Assembly: GCA_002887195.1 (NCBI GenBank)
Contig: PJAB01001094.1
Span: forward strand, 1 to 17,349
Origin: Chrysochromulina parva
Lineage: Eukaryota > Haptophyta > Prymnesiales > Chrysochromulinaceae
Reading direction: 5' to 3'
DNA length: 17,349 bases
A program made the position numbers and the translations under genes. Below are positions 1-10,900 of the stretch, one piece after another. The notes beneath the pieces are model-generated. The model was not told where the DNA came from and made no database searches. It saw only the letters and a program-made list of their open reading frames with translations. Every line of letters begins with the position of its first letter. The first letter of the stretch is position 1.

Positions 1-2
1 TG

Positions 3-137
3 CTGCAAGGGGACCTTGCAAGCAAAGGCGCTAAAATTACATCGCTCGAGGCTGAGCTCGACGCCCGAAAGGATGAGCTCAATGCGCTCAAGATGGCGTT
101 GCTCGAAACGCAGCGGATGCAGGAGGGTGTGGTGTAG
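3..137 (+). CDS. C-terminal end of a coiled-coil protein (partial)
   Basis: This frame is open from the left edge of the window to a TAG at 135-137 and gives 44 residues. They are rich in Leu, Ala, Glu and Lys with heptad-like spacing (SLEAELDARKDELNALK), as in the tail of a long coiled-coil protein. The 5' part lies outside the window, so the protein cannot be identified. The frame is the same as that of the TM2-like reading frame starting near 240. A possible donor GTAGTG at 134-139 would remove the stop and join the two, so a single spliced gene is an alternative. Coding is inferred from amino-acid composition and pattern only. Confidence 0.5.
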   Translation: MQGDLASKGAKITSLEAELDARKDELNALKMALLETQRMQEGVV

Positions 138-224
138 TGAATTCCTATCCATGAACAACAGACCTATCGCGCGAATGTGCTCCGGTAGCCAGCTTTGTCG
201 ATGTATATGCGACCTGAAGTGGCG

Positions 225-250
225 CTCGACTTGACTTGACTTGTCTTGAG
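225..250 (+). repeat. Short CTTGA pentamer array
   Basis: Three consecutive CTTGA units plus a variant CTTGT-CTTGAG end immediately before the TM2-like frame opens. They give several overlapping branch-point-like CTTGAC words followed by an AG. The array is therefore a plausible 3' splice site region. It is too short to call a microsatellite with any function. Confidence 0.35.
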
Positions 251-761
251 TGGACGTCGAGGCTCCGTCGGGGCGACTTCATTTTTGTTCGGTCTCCTCG
301 GGCTCCACAAGTTGGTGTTCGCGGAGAGCGGTATCCTAGGTGTCCGAAGAGCCTTGTGCGGCGGGCTCGCTTCCTGTATGCAACTCGTCGACATCTTCTT
401 TCTGATGGGTGTGACAGTACTGCTAATCGGCGCGGGCTTGACGAGTTTGAGAACGGATGCCACTGTTTTGACAATCGAGCCCGCCGCTGCATTGAGGAAG
501 GAGCCCGCCACTGTTTTCGACGAGGCGGATGTCGTGGCACCGCCTTCACCACCTGGGGGGCCAGGGCAACCTCGCCGCGTCCGCACAGACCACCATCAGA
601 GCAAGGGCAAGAGCGTCCGATTAAACGCCACGCACACGCCCATTCACGCCAAATCCAGTTCGCGCCAAGTCACGCCATCGCGGTCGGGCCACAATAAATC
701 AGGTGAGGGACTCCAGGTACACAACGTTGCTGAGGAGCTTCGAATTCTTAGGACTGCGTAG
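246..761 (+). CDS. Probable TM2-like two-helix membrane protein, 3' exon
   Basis: The frame is open from 240 to a TAG at 759-761. The first part encodes two hydrophobic segments. The first contains FLFGLLGLH followed by a polar turn, then a Gly-rich stretch, and the second ends LVDIFFLMG. The order (Gly-x-x-Gly-x-His at the end of helix 1, a Gly-containing loop, an Asp within helix 2) matches the general plan of TM2-domain proteins, but the usual His-Arg-Phe-Tyr is replaced by HKLVF, so this is a divergent member at best. The tail (about 90 residues) is polar, Pro/Ser/Arg-rich and probably disordered. There is no ATG before 378, inside the hydrophobic region, so the true start must lie in an upstream exon. 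An acceptor at CTTGAG (about 245-250), preceded by CTTGAC branch-like repeats, fits this. Coding status is moderately supported. Confidence 0.4.
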   Translation: MSGRRGSVGATSFLFGLLGLHKLVFAESGILGVRRALCGGLASCMQLVDIFFLMGVTVLLIGAGLTSLRTDATVLTIEPAAALRKEPATVFDEADVVAPPSPPGGPGQPRRVRTDHHQSKGKSVRLNATHTPIHAKSSSRQVTPSRSGHNKSGEGLQVHNVAEELRILRTA

Positions 762-1265
762 AACATGCCGAACATTTACATGCGCAGGTGCCGTGCTGTA
801 TCTCTCATGTGCCCATACTACTACTCTCACGCCGACGCATCTCCTTCAAATCCTCCCACCGCAATTCAGGCCCGCCAATTTGTAGGGTAGCTTAAGGGTA
901 GCTTGTTCAGTTACAAATCTCTCTCTGTATCTCTCGCTCACGTCTACTGCAAGAGACGTCGCATGTTCGCTGCAAGACTCGCCGGCGCGCATCGTGTTCC
1001 GGCTCGCGAGCCGACACGCGCACACCGGCACACGGGGCCGAGCGCGGCCGACGTCGGGCGTGCACCAGCACCGAGCACGCGCAAGCGCGGCACGCGCGGG
1101 ACGCAAGGCCCGGCCGGAACTAAGCCGGAACGCTCCTCCGCGGGCTGAGTCGGACTCTCTAGCGAGACATTGTATAGCGAGACATGAGAGTGAGAGACGA
1201 GTGTTATCATAATGGGCAGGCAACGCTCTGGTGCATAGCTCTGCGCACCTTTAAAAGACCATGCC
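762..1265. other. Gene-free interval between tail-to-tail genes
   Basis: No coding frame here resembles a protein. The frames that are open are Arg/Ala-rich products of a very GC-rich core (about 980-1145). Small structures are present: the direct repeat AGGGTAGCTT at 884-893 and 895-904, the 12-bp palindrome GGCTCGCGAGCC at 1001-1012, and TAGCGAGACAT twice at 1160-1170 and 1174-1184. The interval must contain the 3' UTRs of the flanking convergent genes. I see no tRNA, snoRNA or transposon remnant. Confidence 0.5.
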
Positions 1266-1793
1266 CTAGCCCGTGACGGAATCATTTTCAAACCTCTCAT
1301 TCTGCGGCGGTAGCACCTTTCCAGCGACCGGCAGCTCCACGATGCCAGTGACTGTGCCACACTCAGCTGGGAGCTTTTCCAAGTCCTTTGTGAGCGCCTT
1401 GCAAAGAGCTTTCTCCGAAAACATCTTGGTGGTGAATTGGCCTTCGGAGATTCGGCTCACGAGCAAAACGGTGCACCCATCGTCGTCGCCAATTGTAAAG
1501 CGCACGCCGCCATCCTGACCACCCTTTTTGTCGGGGTTCATGGACCACTCGCTCGTCGGCTTGCGGCGAAAGGTGAGAGACACGCCGTACTGCGGCTTCT
1601 CGAGCGGCAGCACCAGCATCGGCTGCATCGGCAGCACAGCGGCAAACGAGCGCTTCATCAGCCATTCTTCCAACTTTGCGGGCGCCCCATTTGCGAGCCG
1701 GACCTGAAGGAGCACGTCGAGTGCGGCAGGCCTTGACAGCGAAAAGGCGCCGGCGAGCGGCACGAGCAACGCAAGCACGATGCAAAAGGCCAT
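1266..1793 (-). CDS. Probable plastid-targeted protein of unknown function
   Basis: This is 175 residues from an ATG at 1791-1793 to a TAG at 1266-1268. Residues 1-16 form a clear hydrophobic signal segment (MAFCIVLALLVPLAGA) followed by F17 and a Ser/Arg-containing stretch. This is the A-F junction expected of bipartite plastid presequences in algae with secondary red plastids. The mature part (about 35-175) looks like a small mixed alpha/beta soluble domain. It has a WSMNPDKKGGQDGG loop, an acidic IGDDDG turn, a strand CTVLLVSRI, then GQFTTKMFSEK and a C-terminal TGIVELPVAGKVLPP. I do not recognise the family and assign no function. An in-frame GTG upstream (1835) would add 14 residues before the signal segment and is less likely. 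The gene is divergent from the giant gene, sharing a promoter interval of under 160 bp. Confidence 0.75.
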   Translation of the reverse strand: MAFCIVLALLVPLAGAFSLSRPAALDVLLQVRLANGAPAKLEEWLMKRSFAAVLPMQPMLVLPLEKPQYGVSLTFRRKPTSEWSMNPDKKGGQDGGVRFTIGDDDGCTVLLVSRISEGQFTTKMFSEKALCKALTKDLEKLPAECGTVTGIVELPVAGKVLPPQNERFENDSVTG

Positions 1794-1950
1794 ATCGAGC
1801 GTTCGTCGAGACCGTGAATAGACGTGAGCGTCCACAGCAAGGAGTTTTGACAGTCAACATGTGCCCATGAAAGGTGCATGCCATTTCTGTTCACACCACG
1901 CGCCGACTCGTTTTACCACGAGAATTTGGCCACCGGTCCGGTCGGCATAC
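1794..1950. promoter_or_regulatory. Shared divergent promoter interval
   Basis: This short interval separates the ATG of the leftward plastid-protein gene (1793) from the likely ATG of the rightward giant gene (1951). It contains the perfect odd palindrome TTGACAGTCAA at 1847-1857, two head-to-head TTGAC words of the kind bound by WRKY-type factors in plants; a link to that family here is speculation. No TATA box is evident. An in-frame ATG at 1867 could extend the giant protein into this interval. Confidence 0.35.
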
Positions 1951-4900
1951 ATGCCGCCGGCCAGCACCTCGCCCAGGGCCAAAGTGCCACCGCTCTCTCC
2001 CGGCAAGGCTGCCTTTGAAAAGGGCGCTGATGCAGGAGGTGCGTGCAAACACCGTGCGAGCGATGATACCTGCATGCCCTGCTGACGACCCTGCACGCCT
2101 CGCTCACGTCGCTGCTTCCGCCGTCATCGCAGGCAAGTCGGCTCGTTCAGGCTCGGCTCCGCCAGCTCGCCCGACTGGAGCGCCGCTCAGCGCGCGGAAT
2201 GCCCCGCCCTCTGCTGGGCCGCCACTGTCGCCTCGTGCGTCCGCACGCCCACCTTCACCTCGCGGAGCTCGTCCGAGCACCGGCGGACTGACACCACGCC
2301 GGGAGTCCAGCGAGCCGAAGAAGAGTGGCGCTGGCGTGGCGGCTGGTGCTAAACCAGCCAGCAAAGATGCGCCAGCCGCCAAGTCCAAGGACGGCACGAG
2401 AGAGGCTCAGACGGGAGCGTCGCCACCCAAGGAGGGCCGCAAGGCTACCGCCGCTGCAGCCGGTGCCAAGTTGCCAGGCGACCTTCGGAGCAGCAAGGAC
2501 CGCGATAATGCTGCGAATGCCGCCGCGGAGCGCGCGGCCTCCGACATGGGCGTGGCGACGGACGTGCGCGGAGAGAAAGAGGTGTGCGGTCCCGCCATGA
2601 CGCTCGAGGAAGCGGTGACGCTGGGTGCGCGGCTTGACGCGGCGGGGCTACCGCACAAGGGGCGCGCTGTGGACCTGACGCGCGCACTCCTCGCCGCAAA
2701 TGCGCCGCGGCTCGTGCTCACCTTCCTGCACTACTCGCGCCTCTCGGGCGTTGCGACGCTGCGAGAGGCCACGCGCTTCCGGCTCGCCGGACTGCAGCAG
2801 CTGGCGCGCGACTCGGGCCTCGACTCACGCGACTTCGACCTGAACTCGATCGCGCGCGTGCTCTCGATGTACGTGGAGGACGCCAAGGTCGGCAAGTCCG
2901 CAGCTGCTGCCAAGGATGTCAAGGACAGTGGCATGCCACCCGAGCACGCGGAGCTCCGCCTCGAGCAGTTCATGCAGCTCCTAGTGCAGCTCGCTTTCTG
3001 CTGGGTGCACCCGCGGCACGGGCACGCGCTCTTCGATGCGCCGCGGCCCAACCAGTCGTTCGTCAACCAGACGTCCGTGCTCGGCAAGATCGACGAGACC
3101 ACCGCCGTGCCCAACGCCGTGCGCAAGCTCATGGAGTCGCTGCTGCCCAAGATGAAGGGCAGCGAGTGCCAAAGCTACCGCGAGCGGCTGCAACGTGACG
3201 TCGAGTCACAGACGGTGCTCGCCTCGTACAAGGGATCGATCGAGACGTGGGCTGAGAAGCTGCGCGCCTCGTTCTTCACGAGCAAGGCCGATCCGCTCGA
3301 GCATTGGTCCAAGGCGCTCGACGCCAAGCGCTGCCTGGGCACGCTCACGGTACCCATCACGGACCGTAACGGTCAGCAGCGCACGTACAAGGCAGGGCTT
3401 TCAGCGGCGCAAGCGCGCGTGTGCTTCCTCGAGGCCCAGAGCGACGTGTCTTCGGTCGCCCTCGGGCGCGGCGCCTCGATGTTCGACACCGGTGTCGTGA
3501 TGGAGGCGCTCGCGCGCTGCGGCGAGGTCAAGTACGGCGCTGTGGAAGCGATGGGTACACTCGCCAAGTGCGTGGGCGGGATGGTGCGCAATGTCATCGG
3601 GAGAGCAAATGAGATCGAGGTGCTCACCGAGGCGGTGGTGGGCAAGGATCTCGAGTCGACCGAGGGCCTCGCTGAGCGGCAGGAGGCTGCCCGCGCGGCG
3701 GCCTGGACGGCGTGTTGGAAGAAGATGGTGTTCAAGGATATGGTGGGCTACCCGCTCTGGGAGCAGCAGCTTCACGACGTGCTCCAGCCCGTCTTTCCGG
3801 ACCTGCAGTCGATCTTCGTGCACTACTGCGGCTCTTCGATCCAGGGGACCATGACGATCTCGTCCGCGACGAAGCTCGGTGTCATGGAGCTGCTCACCCT
3901 TGCCAAAGACACCCAGCTCTGCAATAAGCAGTTCAACGAGGATGAGCTCACACGCCAGTTTGCCGCGGCCAATGCGCAGACCGCGCTCGCCGAGAGTGGC
4001 TCGGCCGAGCGCCACGCCACGGTGGCGGGCGTCAAGAAGAAGCAGCTGCCCTGGGATCCGATTCGCGAAGCGATCGAGAAGCGCCTCAAGCGCGACACGC
4101 CGCCGCAGGACCAGCAGCTCAATCTCTTCGAGTTCGTCAACTTCCTCGTGCGCGTGGCCTTCTGGCGCGCCAACCCGCAGTGGGGCTCCAAGTACAACAA
4201 GAAGGACCTCACGCCGGTGCCCGAGGCGATGCAGTTGCTGCTCGACGGGTTCCTGCCGCGCGCCAGGCGCGACACCTCGGGAGAGTTCCGCGAGCTGCTT
4301 GCCGAGGATATGTCGTCGCAGCACGTACTCTCGGAGTATCGCGAGAAGGTGCACGACTGGCTGCGGCAGGCGCTGCGCAAGGACAGCGGCAAGGCGGATG
4401 GGCTCAACGCAGCGGCCACGCGCCTCACCTATGGGCTGTGGGTGAGCCTCATGGACGGGCCCGATCCCGAGCAGCAAAAGGCATCCGCCGCGCGCGCTGC
4501 GTGCCCCAAGATGGTAGGCCTGTGGTCGTGTAGGCAAGAGTCGCAGATCACGGGCGACGAGCGCGTCCTCCGGCGCAACCAGCTTGAGCTCCACGCGAAG
4601 CTCTCGATCCCGCAGGTCCGCTGGAACTTTCTGCGCTCTCAGCGCGTCGAGCAGATGGGCGAGGGTGAGGTCGGGGACGATTCAAGCTACGGGGCCCTCG
4701 ACTATACCGAGTTGCTCGAGTGCCTGGCGCGCTGTGCCGTTGACATGTTCGCCGATGCGATGAAGACCTGGGTGCCTTCAAAGGATGCGTACGCGTTCAC
4801 GATGGCCGAGGCGATCCGCGCCTTTTTGCGTGTGCTGCTCTGGGAGGCGAGCGTTGAGTACGTTCTGTGGGAAACGATGCTCATCAAGGCCGAGCGCTTC

Positions 4901-7900
4901 GACGCCGAGCTGCACGCGCGCCCGCTGCCCACCCAGACCGACGCCGAGTACCAGCTCTTCAGGGACTGCTGGAAGGTGATGCCGCTGATGGACCTGTACG
5001 GCTTCCCGCTCTGGGAGAAGGGCGTGCACGACGTGCTGCAGGCGCACTTCATGCCGATCATGCGCATCTTCGCGCACTACTGCAAGGGCATCTCGGGCAT
5101 CGACTCGGCCGCCGACGCACTCGAGATGGAGCTTGACGAATTCCACGACTTCGTCAAGGCGGCGCGCATCGAGACGCCGATCATCCGCTTCGACACGATG
5201 TGCACCATCTTCGCCAAGGCGAACGCGACGAACACGCAAGCGGCCTACGAGCAGCGCAAGTTGGAGCGACGCAACTCGACCGTGCAGGCGGAGATCGAGC
5301 GAAATCTGGATGAAAAGGCCCGGAAGGCCCGCGAGCCCGCGCACAAGCAAGGCAACCGCCCGGGCAAGGCAGTGGTCGACTACCAAGGCGAGTTTGCGTA
5401 CGAGGGCGACCGGTTTAAGAAGCCCGACAACCGGCTCACGCTGAGCGAGTTCCTGTGCTGCCTCGTGCGCATCTCCTTCCTGCGCGCCAACCCGAAGCAC
5501 GGCCAGTACGACCACAAGGGCAAGGTTGACCCGCTGCCCGGCTGCCTCGAGAAGATGATCGTGAGCTGCTTGCTGCCGAATGCGACGCAGGACGCCTCAT
5601 CTCTCTTCCGCGAGGAGCTCCAAGCCGATCGTCACCGCCTCGCCGTCTTCGAAGCTAACGACGAGGAGTTGCGCTATTGGTTCCACGAGGTGACGCGGCT
5701 CACGGGCGCGCACGGGAACAAGAAGAACGCGAAGAATCTGAACATGGAGACCTACCTGGACATCGTGCGCGGCTTTCTCACGTTCCACAAGAAGCCCGGA
5801 TGGTCGATTAAGAAGGACGGCGAGGGCGGCCTCGTCATGAAGCGACGCACGGCCGGCCGCGGAGAAGTGAACACCTTGTCGGAGTTTGCCATCGTGGGCG
5901 ACTGCACCGTCCAGCGCGAGTCGGACATCACCGGCGACGAGCGGTGCAAGGAGAAGTTCACCTGCCGCCTCTCAGTGCTCGAGTGCAAGTACGCCTTCCT
6001 CAACTCGCAGTCGCTCGAGCAGATGCGTGCGACCGAGGCGTCTGACGACTCGGACCAAGCGACGCTCGACTTTGACGAGTTCAAGGAGTGCCTCGCGCGC
6101 TGCGCGCACGCCAAGTACGGCGAGATCAAGCGCATCCCGCCGGCCAGGGGCCTGCAGGGCCTGATCGACAACCTCTTCGGGCGCGCCTCAGACGAGGCCA
6201 TCATCCGCGACGCGACGTACATCTACGCGACGCGCTTCGACTGGGCTGACTCGCGCCCGCTGCCCGGCCAGTCGCTCGCGCTCCATCGGCAGTGGCGCGA
6301 CTGCTGGCAGAACCTCGAGATCGCCGACCTGCACCACTTCCCGCTCTGGGAGAAGGAGGTGCACGACACGCTGCAGCCCGTTTTCGGCGAGATCCAAAAG
6401 ATCTTTGCCAACTACTGCAAGTCGATAGGCGGCATCACGGCCGAGGACGCCGTCGAGATGACCATGACAGAGTTCAAGAAGTTGGTCAAAGATGTCCACC
6501 TCGAGACGCGAGACTTCAAGTTTGACGTGATGCAGAACTTGTTCAAGAAGGCGAACGCGCTCAACAACAATGCGGCGCACTTCCAGCGCAAGCAGGAGGC
6601 GGGCAACTCGGACGTGAAGCAAGGCGTTGGTTCGAAGGTGAGGACGCTCGAGCAGAACTCGAAGCGGCGCTCGATGCGCGCACACGGGCAGCGCGACCAG
6701 GAAATGGACAACGAGCTCGTTCTCTACGAGTTCGTCGAGCTGCTTGTGCGCATCGCCTTCTGGCGCGCCAACCCGTACCACGGGCTGCTCAAGCTCGCTA
6801 CGAAGCTCATCCCGCTGCCCGACTGCCTCTACTCGCTGCTGCACGAGGTCATTCTGCCCAACGCGAAGCGGGACGAGACCTTCGCCTTCAAGGAGCGGCT
6901 GCGCCAGGACGCACACCTGCAGGCGGCGCTGCGTCAAGCGGAGCCACGGCTGCGCAGCTGGTTCAACGTGCACACGCAGTCGATGTGGCTGCGTGAGCAG
7001 CGGCGCGCGCTGCAGTTCCAGCAGTGGCAGGACCTCATGAAGCGTGGCTGGGGCTCGCGCGGGCCACACTCGGCACAGCCACAGGTGGGCTTCTGCCCAG
7101 GCCAACTCGTAGGCACCTGGGAGATTAACCAGGACTCGGAGATCACGGGCGACGAGCGCTGCAGGAACAGGCACAGCTGCGCTCTCTCCTTCCCGACCAT
7201 CAAGCTCGCGTTCATCGCGTCGCAGTCACTGGACCAGATGACCATCGGCCAGGCGAAGTCAACGGACGAGTTCTGTACTCTCGAGTACTCGGAGTTCGAG
7301 GAGTGCCTGGCGCGCTGTGCGCTCGACAAGTACCGATCGGTCAAGGGCATGCGCGATCCCGCGATGATCACCGCCTTCGTGGCCAACCTGCTCGGCGAGG
7401 AGAACACCGAAGAGTCGATGAACACGGCGACGCTCATCCGGTACCCACGCTTCGAATGGCGTCGTGAGGCGCAGCCGCTCGAGGGGCAGCCGCTGCGCGA
7501 GTTCAAGCGTTGGCTCGGCGTGTGGCAGCGGCTCGAGCTGAATGATCTCTTCTACTTCCCGATTTGGGAGAAGGAGGTGCACGACTGCCTGCAGCGCCAC
7601 TTCCATGCGCTCTCGCTCATCTTCCTCGCGTACGCACGCTCGGCCCTCGGCTCGGACTCGGCCGAGGACGCGACGGAGATGGAGATGGCCGAGTTCTACG
7701 ACTTCGTGCAAGAGTGCCGCCTCGAGACCAAGCTGATCAACTTCGACATGATGACGAACCAGTTCATCAAGGTGAACGCGGTCAACTCGGCTGCCGCGCG
7801 CGAGCAGCACCATGATATCCGTCGCTCCGCGGGCACCAAAATGGATGGCAAGGCCGCCGAGCTCGAGCGCGTCAAGGGCAACAATGACGGCACCGAGGCA

Positions 7901-10900
7901 GTCAAGGATCAGGAGCTCGTGCTGTACGAGTTCGTCGGGCTGCTCGTGCGCATCGCCTTCCAGCGCGCCAACCCGACCTTTGGCAACTTTGGCAACAAGA
8001 AGCCCGTGGTGCACCTGCCCGGCTGCCTCGAGCACATGCTCGTCGATGAGGTGCTGCCGCGCGCGCGCCAGGACTCGTCGGTGGTCTTCCGGCAGACCGT
8101 GATGCAAGAGCTCTCGGTCCTCAAGGTCTTGGAGCAGTACGGCGAGAAGCTGCGCGTGTGGTACAACAATGCCACGAGCAACGACACCGCGTACTTTGAC
8201 CGCTCGGAGCAGATGGGGATGGAGCAGTGGTTACGGATCTGCGACCAGATGGACCTCGTCGGCATCTGGCGCTGCTACCGCGAGTCGGACATCACGGGCG
8301 ACCCCGCGACGAAGACCGAATACCAGTGGAGCCTCTCGATGCTCCAGGTGAAGCTCAACTTTGCCGACTCGCAGGATAAGCTCGGAGAGCTCGGCGCTGC
8401 CAAGGCGTCCGCGGGCGAGAGCATCACTACGCTCTCGTTCCAGGAGTGGCTCGAGAACCTCGCGCGCTGCGGCGTCGACAAGTACCGCGCCGTCAAGGAC
8501 ATCGGGCCCGCGCAGGCGGTGGCGGGCTTCATCCAGAATGTGCTCAACGAGGCCTCGCCCGATCAGGTGGTGCTCGCCGCGACGCGCATCAGTGCCAAGC
8601 CATACGACGCCCAGCGGCTCGCGCGCAAGCTGAGCACCGACACGGACGCGGACCTCGCCAAGTGGCTCGACTGTTGGTCGCGCATCGAGCTCATGGACAT
8701 GCACTTGTGGCCGACGTGGGACAAGGAGGTGCACGACATCCTGCACCCCCTCTTCAAGGAGCTGCAGCTCATCTTCCTCGCGTACACGCGCTCCATCTCG
8801 GAGGACAGTGCCGAGGACGCGATGGAGATGTCGTTGGATGAGTTCCACGACTTCGTCGTCGACGTCGGCCTCGAGACGAAGAAGTATAAGTTCGAGGTGA
8901 TGCAGAACCAGTTTGTCAAGGCGAACGCAACCAACGTTGCGCAGGTGCGCCAGCAGCGCGTCGAGAGCCGACGCGACGCCCAAGCCAAGGGATTCGATCG
9001 CGAGGTGAAGTCCCTCGAGAAGACGGCGTATAATACGGACAGGGCTGGTAAGGTCAAGCAGGGCACCGATGGGCAGGAGGTCAAGAAGGACGCGGAGCTC
9101 GTGCTCTACGAGTGGCTCAACATGCTCGTGCGCATCGCCTTCTGGCGCGCCAACCCGGACTTTGGGCTCTGGGTCGACAAGGACGGTGATGGCGTCAAGG
9201 ACCAGGAGGATCACGTGCCCGTGCCGATGGCGCTCAGCGAGATGCTCAACAAACTTGTTCTCCCGCGCGCCAAGCGCGAGAACTCGGCCGCCTTCCGCCA
9301 GAAGGAGATGCGTGAGTCGTCCGTGCGGAGCGCACTGCACTCGGTGCGCCCGCGGCTCAAGGTGTGGTACACCGACCTGCAGCAGTCGGCGCTCTCGACC
9401 GACAACGACACGAAGCTCGGCTTCGAGGAGTGGGTCAAGGCGATCCGCATGCCCCACGAGCCGACCGCCGAGAGGCCGCGCACGGACCTGTGCGGCGAGT
9501 GGGAGGTGGAGCAGATCTCGGAGATCACTGGAGATCCATCGACGCGCGGCACGCAGATCAAGTGCCGGCTCTCGGTGCCCACGTGCAAGGCCGCCTTCAT
9601 GGACTCGCAGAAGGTCGAGCAGCTCGGCGTCGGCCAGGCAGCCGCGAACTCGGCGCAGACCGTGCTGAGCTTCGACGAGTTCATCGAGTGCATCGCGCGC
9701 TGTGCCATCGCCAAGTACTTTGCCGTCAAGCAGATGGACAATGGGCAGAAGATCCTCGCGTTCGTGCGCAACCTGGTAGGCGAGGCGTCCGAGGAGACGT
9801 GCATGCTCGAATGCACCGCGATCAAGGCGGTCCGTTATGATCTCGCCAAGTCGAAACCGCTGCCTGGGGAGTCGGCGGCAGAGCATGCGGCGTTTGTCGA
9901 GGCCTTCAGGAAGTGCCGGCTCGACGGCGTCTACGGCTGGCCCCTGTGGGAAGAAGAGGTGCACAAGTCGCTGCATCTCGTCTTCGCCGAGCTCTCCTCC
10001 ATCTTCCGCGCGTACTCCAAGTCGCTCGGGGAGGCGAAGGACTCGGCCACCGCGCGCACCATGTCGCTCGAGGAGTTCCACGACTTTGTGGTCGACGTGG
10101 GACTCGAGACCGACAACGGTGCGCCGTTCAACTTCGAGCTGATGAAGCCGCTCTTCCTCGAGGCGAACAAGAGCGGCAAGGGGATGGCGGGCCCCGAGGC
10201 GGACGCGGAGCTCGAGATGCATGAGTTCATGAGCGTGCTCGTGCGCGTGTGCTTCTGGCGCCTCAACCCCGAGTACGGCGAGGTGACCATGGAGCACCAA
10301 TCGGAGCTGCTGCCCGTGCCGCAGTGCCTGCGCCAGGCGTTCGACGAGCACATCCTCCCGCTCGCGCGCCGCGACGACGCGGAGCAGTTCCGGCTCGAGG
10401 TGATGACGGATCCCGGCGTGCGCCAAGCACTGTACGAGTTCCGCCCTCGGCTGCAGCGCTGGTTCGCCGAGTTTGCGACCGCCGACGGCGATACGGGCGA
10501 CGGTGAGGCCCGAGTGTCGATGGGCAGCTGGATCAAGGCGCTCGAGTCGCTGCAAGGCATTGGCACGTTCGTGTGCGAGCGCACCTCGGACATGGTGGGC
10601 GATGAGCGTGCGGGCGACATGCTGCGCTGCCGGCTATCATTGCCGCAGGCCCGGGGCAACTTTGTCATGTCGCAGCGCGAGACGGGCGATAAGGGGCAGG
10701 ACACGACGCTCGACTTTGACGAGCTGCTCGAGTGCATCGCGCGCTGCGGCGTGGACAAGTACAGAGGCATCGTGCAGATGAAGCTGGGCGCCAAGGTGCG
10801 CGCAATGGTAGGCAACCTACTGGGTGATGTGACCGAGGAGGTGGCCATGGAGAAGGCGACGCACGTCTCGGTGCCGCGCTTTGATCTACATGCTGAGCCC

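Noticed and set aside
903..1148. Plus-strand and opposing minus-strand frames in the GC-rich 900-1220 region
   Set aside because: Arg/Ala/Pro-rich products on both strands are typical of GC-rich non-coding DNA. There is no ATG in good context and no domain.
2030..2132. ATG at 2030 as the start of the giant protein
   Set aside because: It is possible, but the stretch has a strong donor and acceptor and unlike composition. The spliced start at 1951 is preferred.
8231..10555. 774-codon open frame on the minus strand
   Set aside because: It is antisense to units 5-7 of the giant protein. It is Arg/Leu/His/Glu-rich without domains and is explained by the G/C third-position bias of the sense strand.
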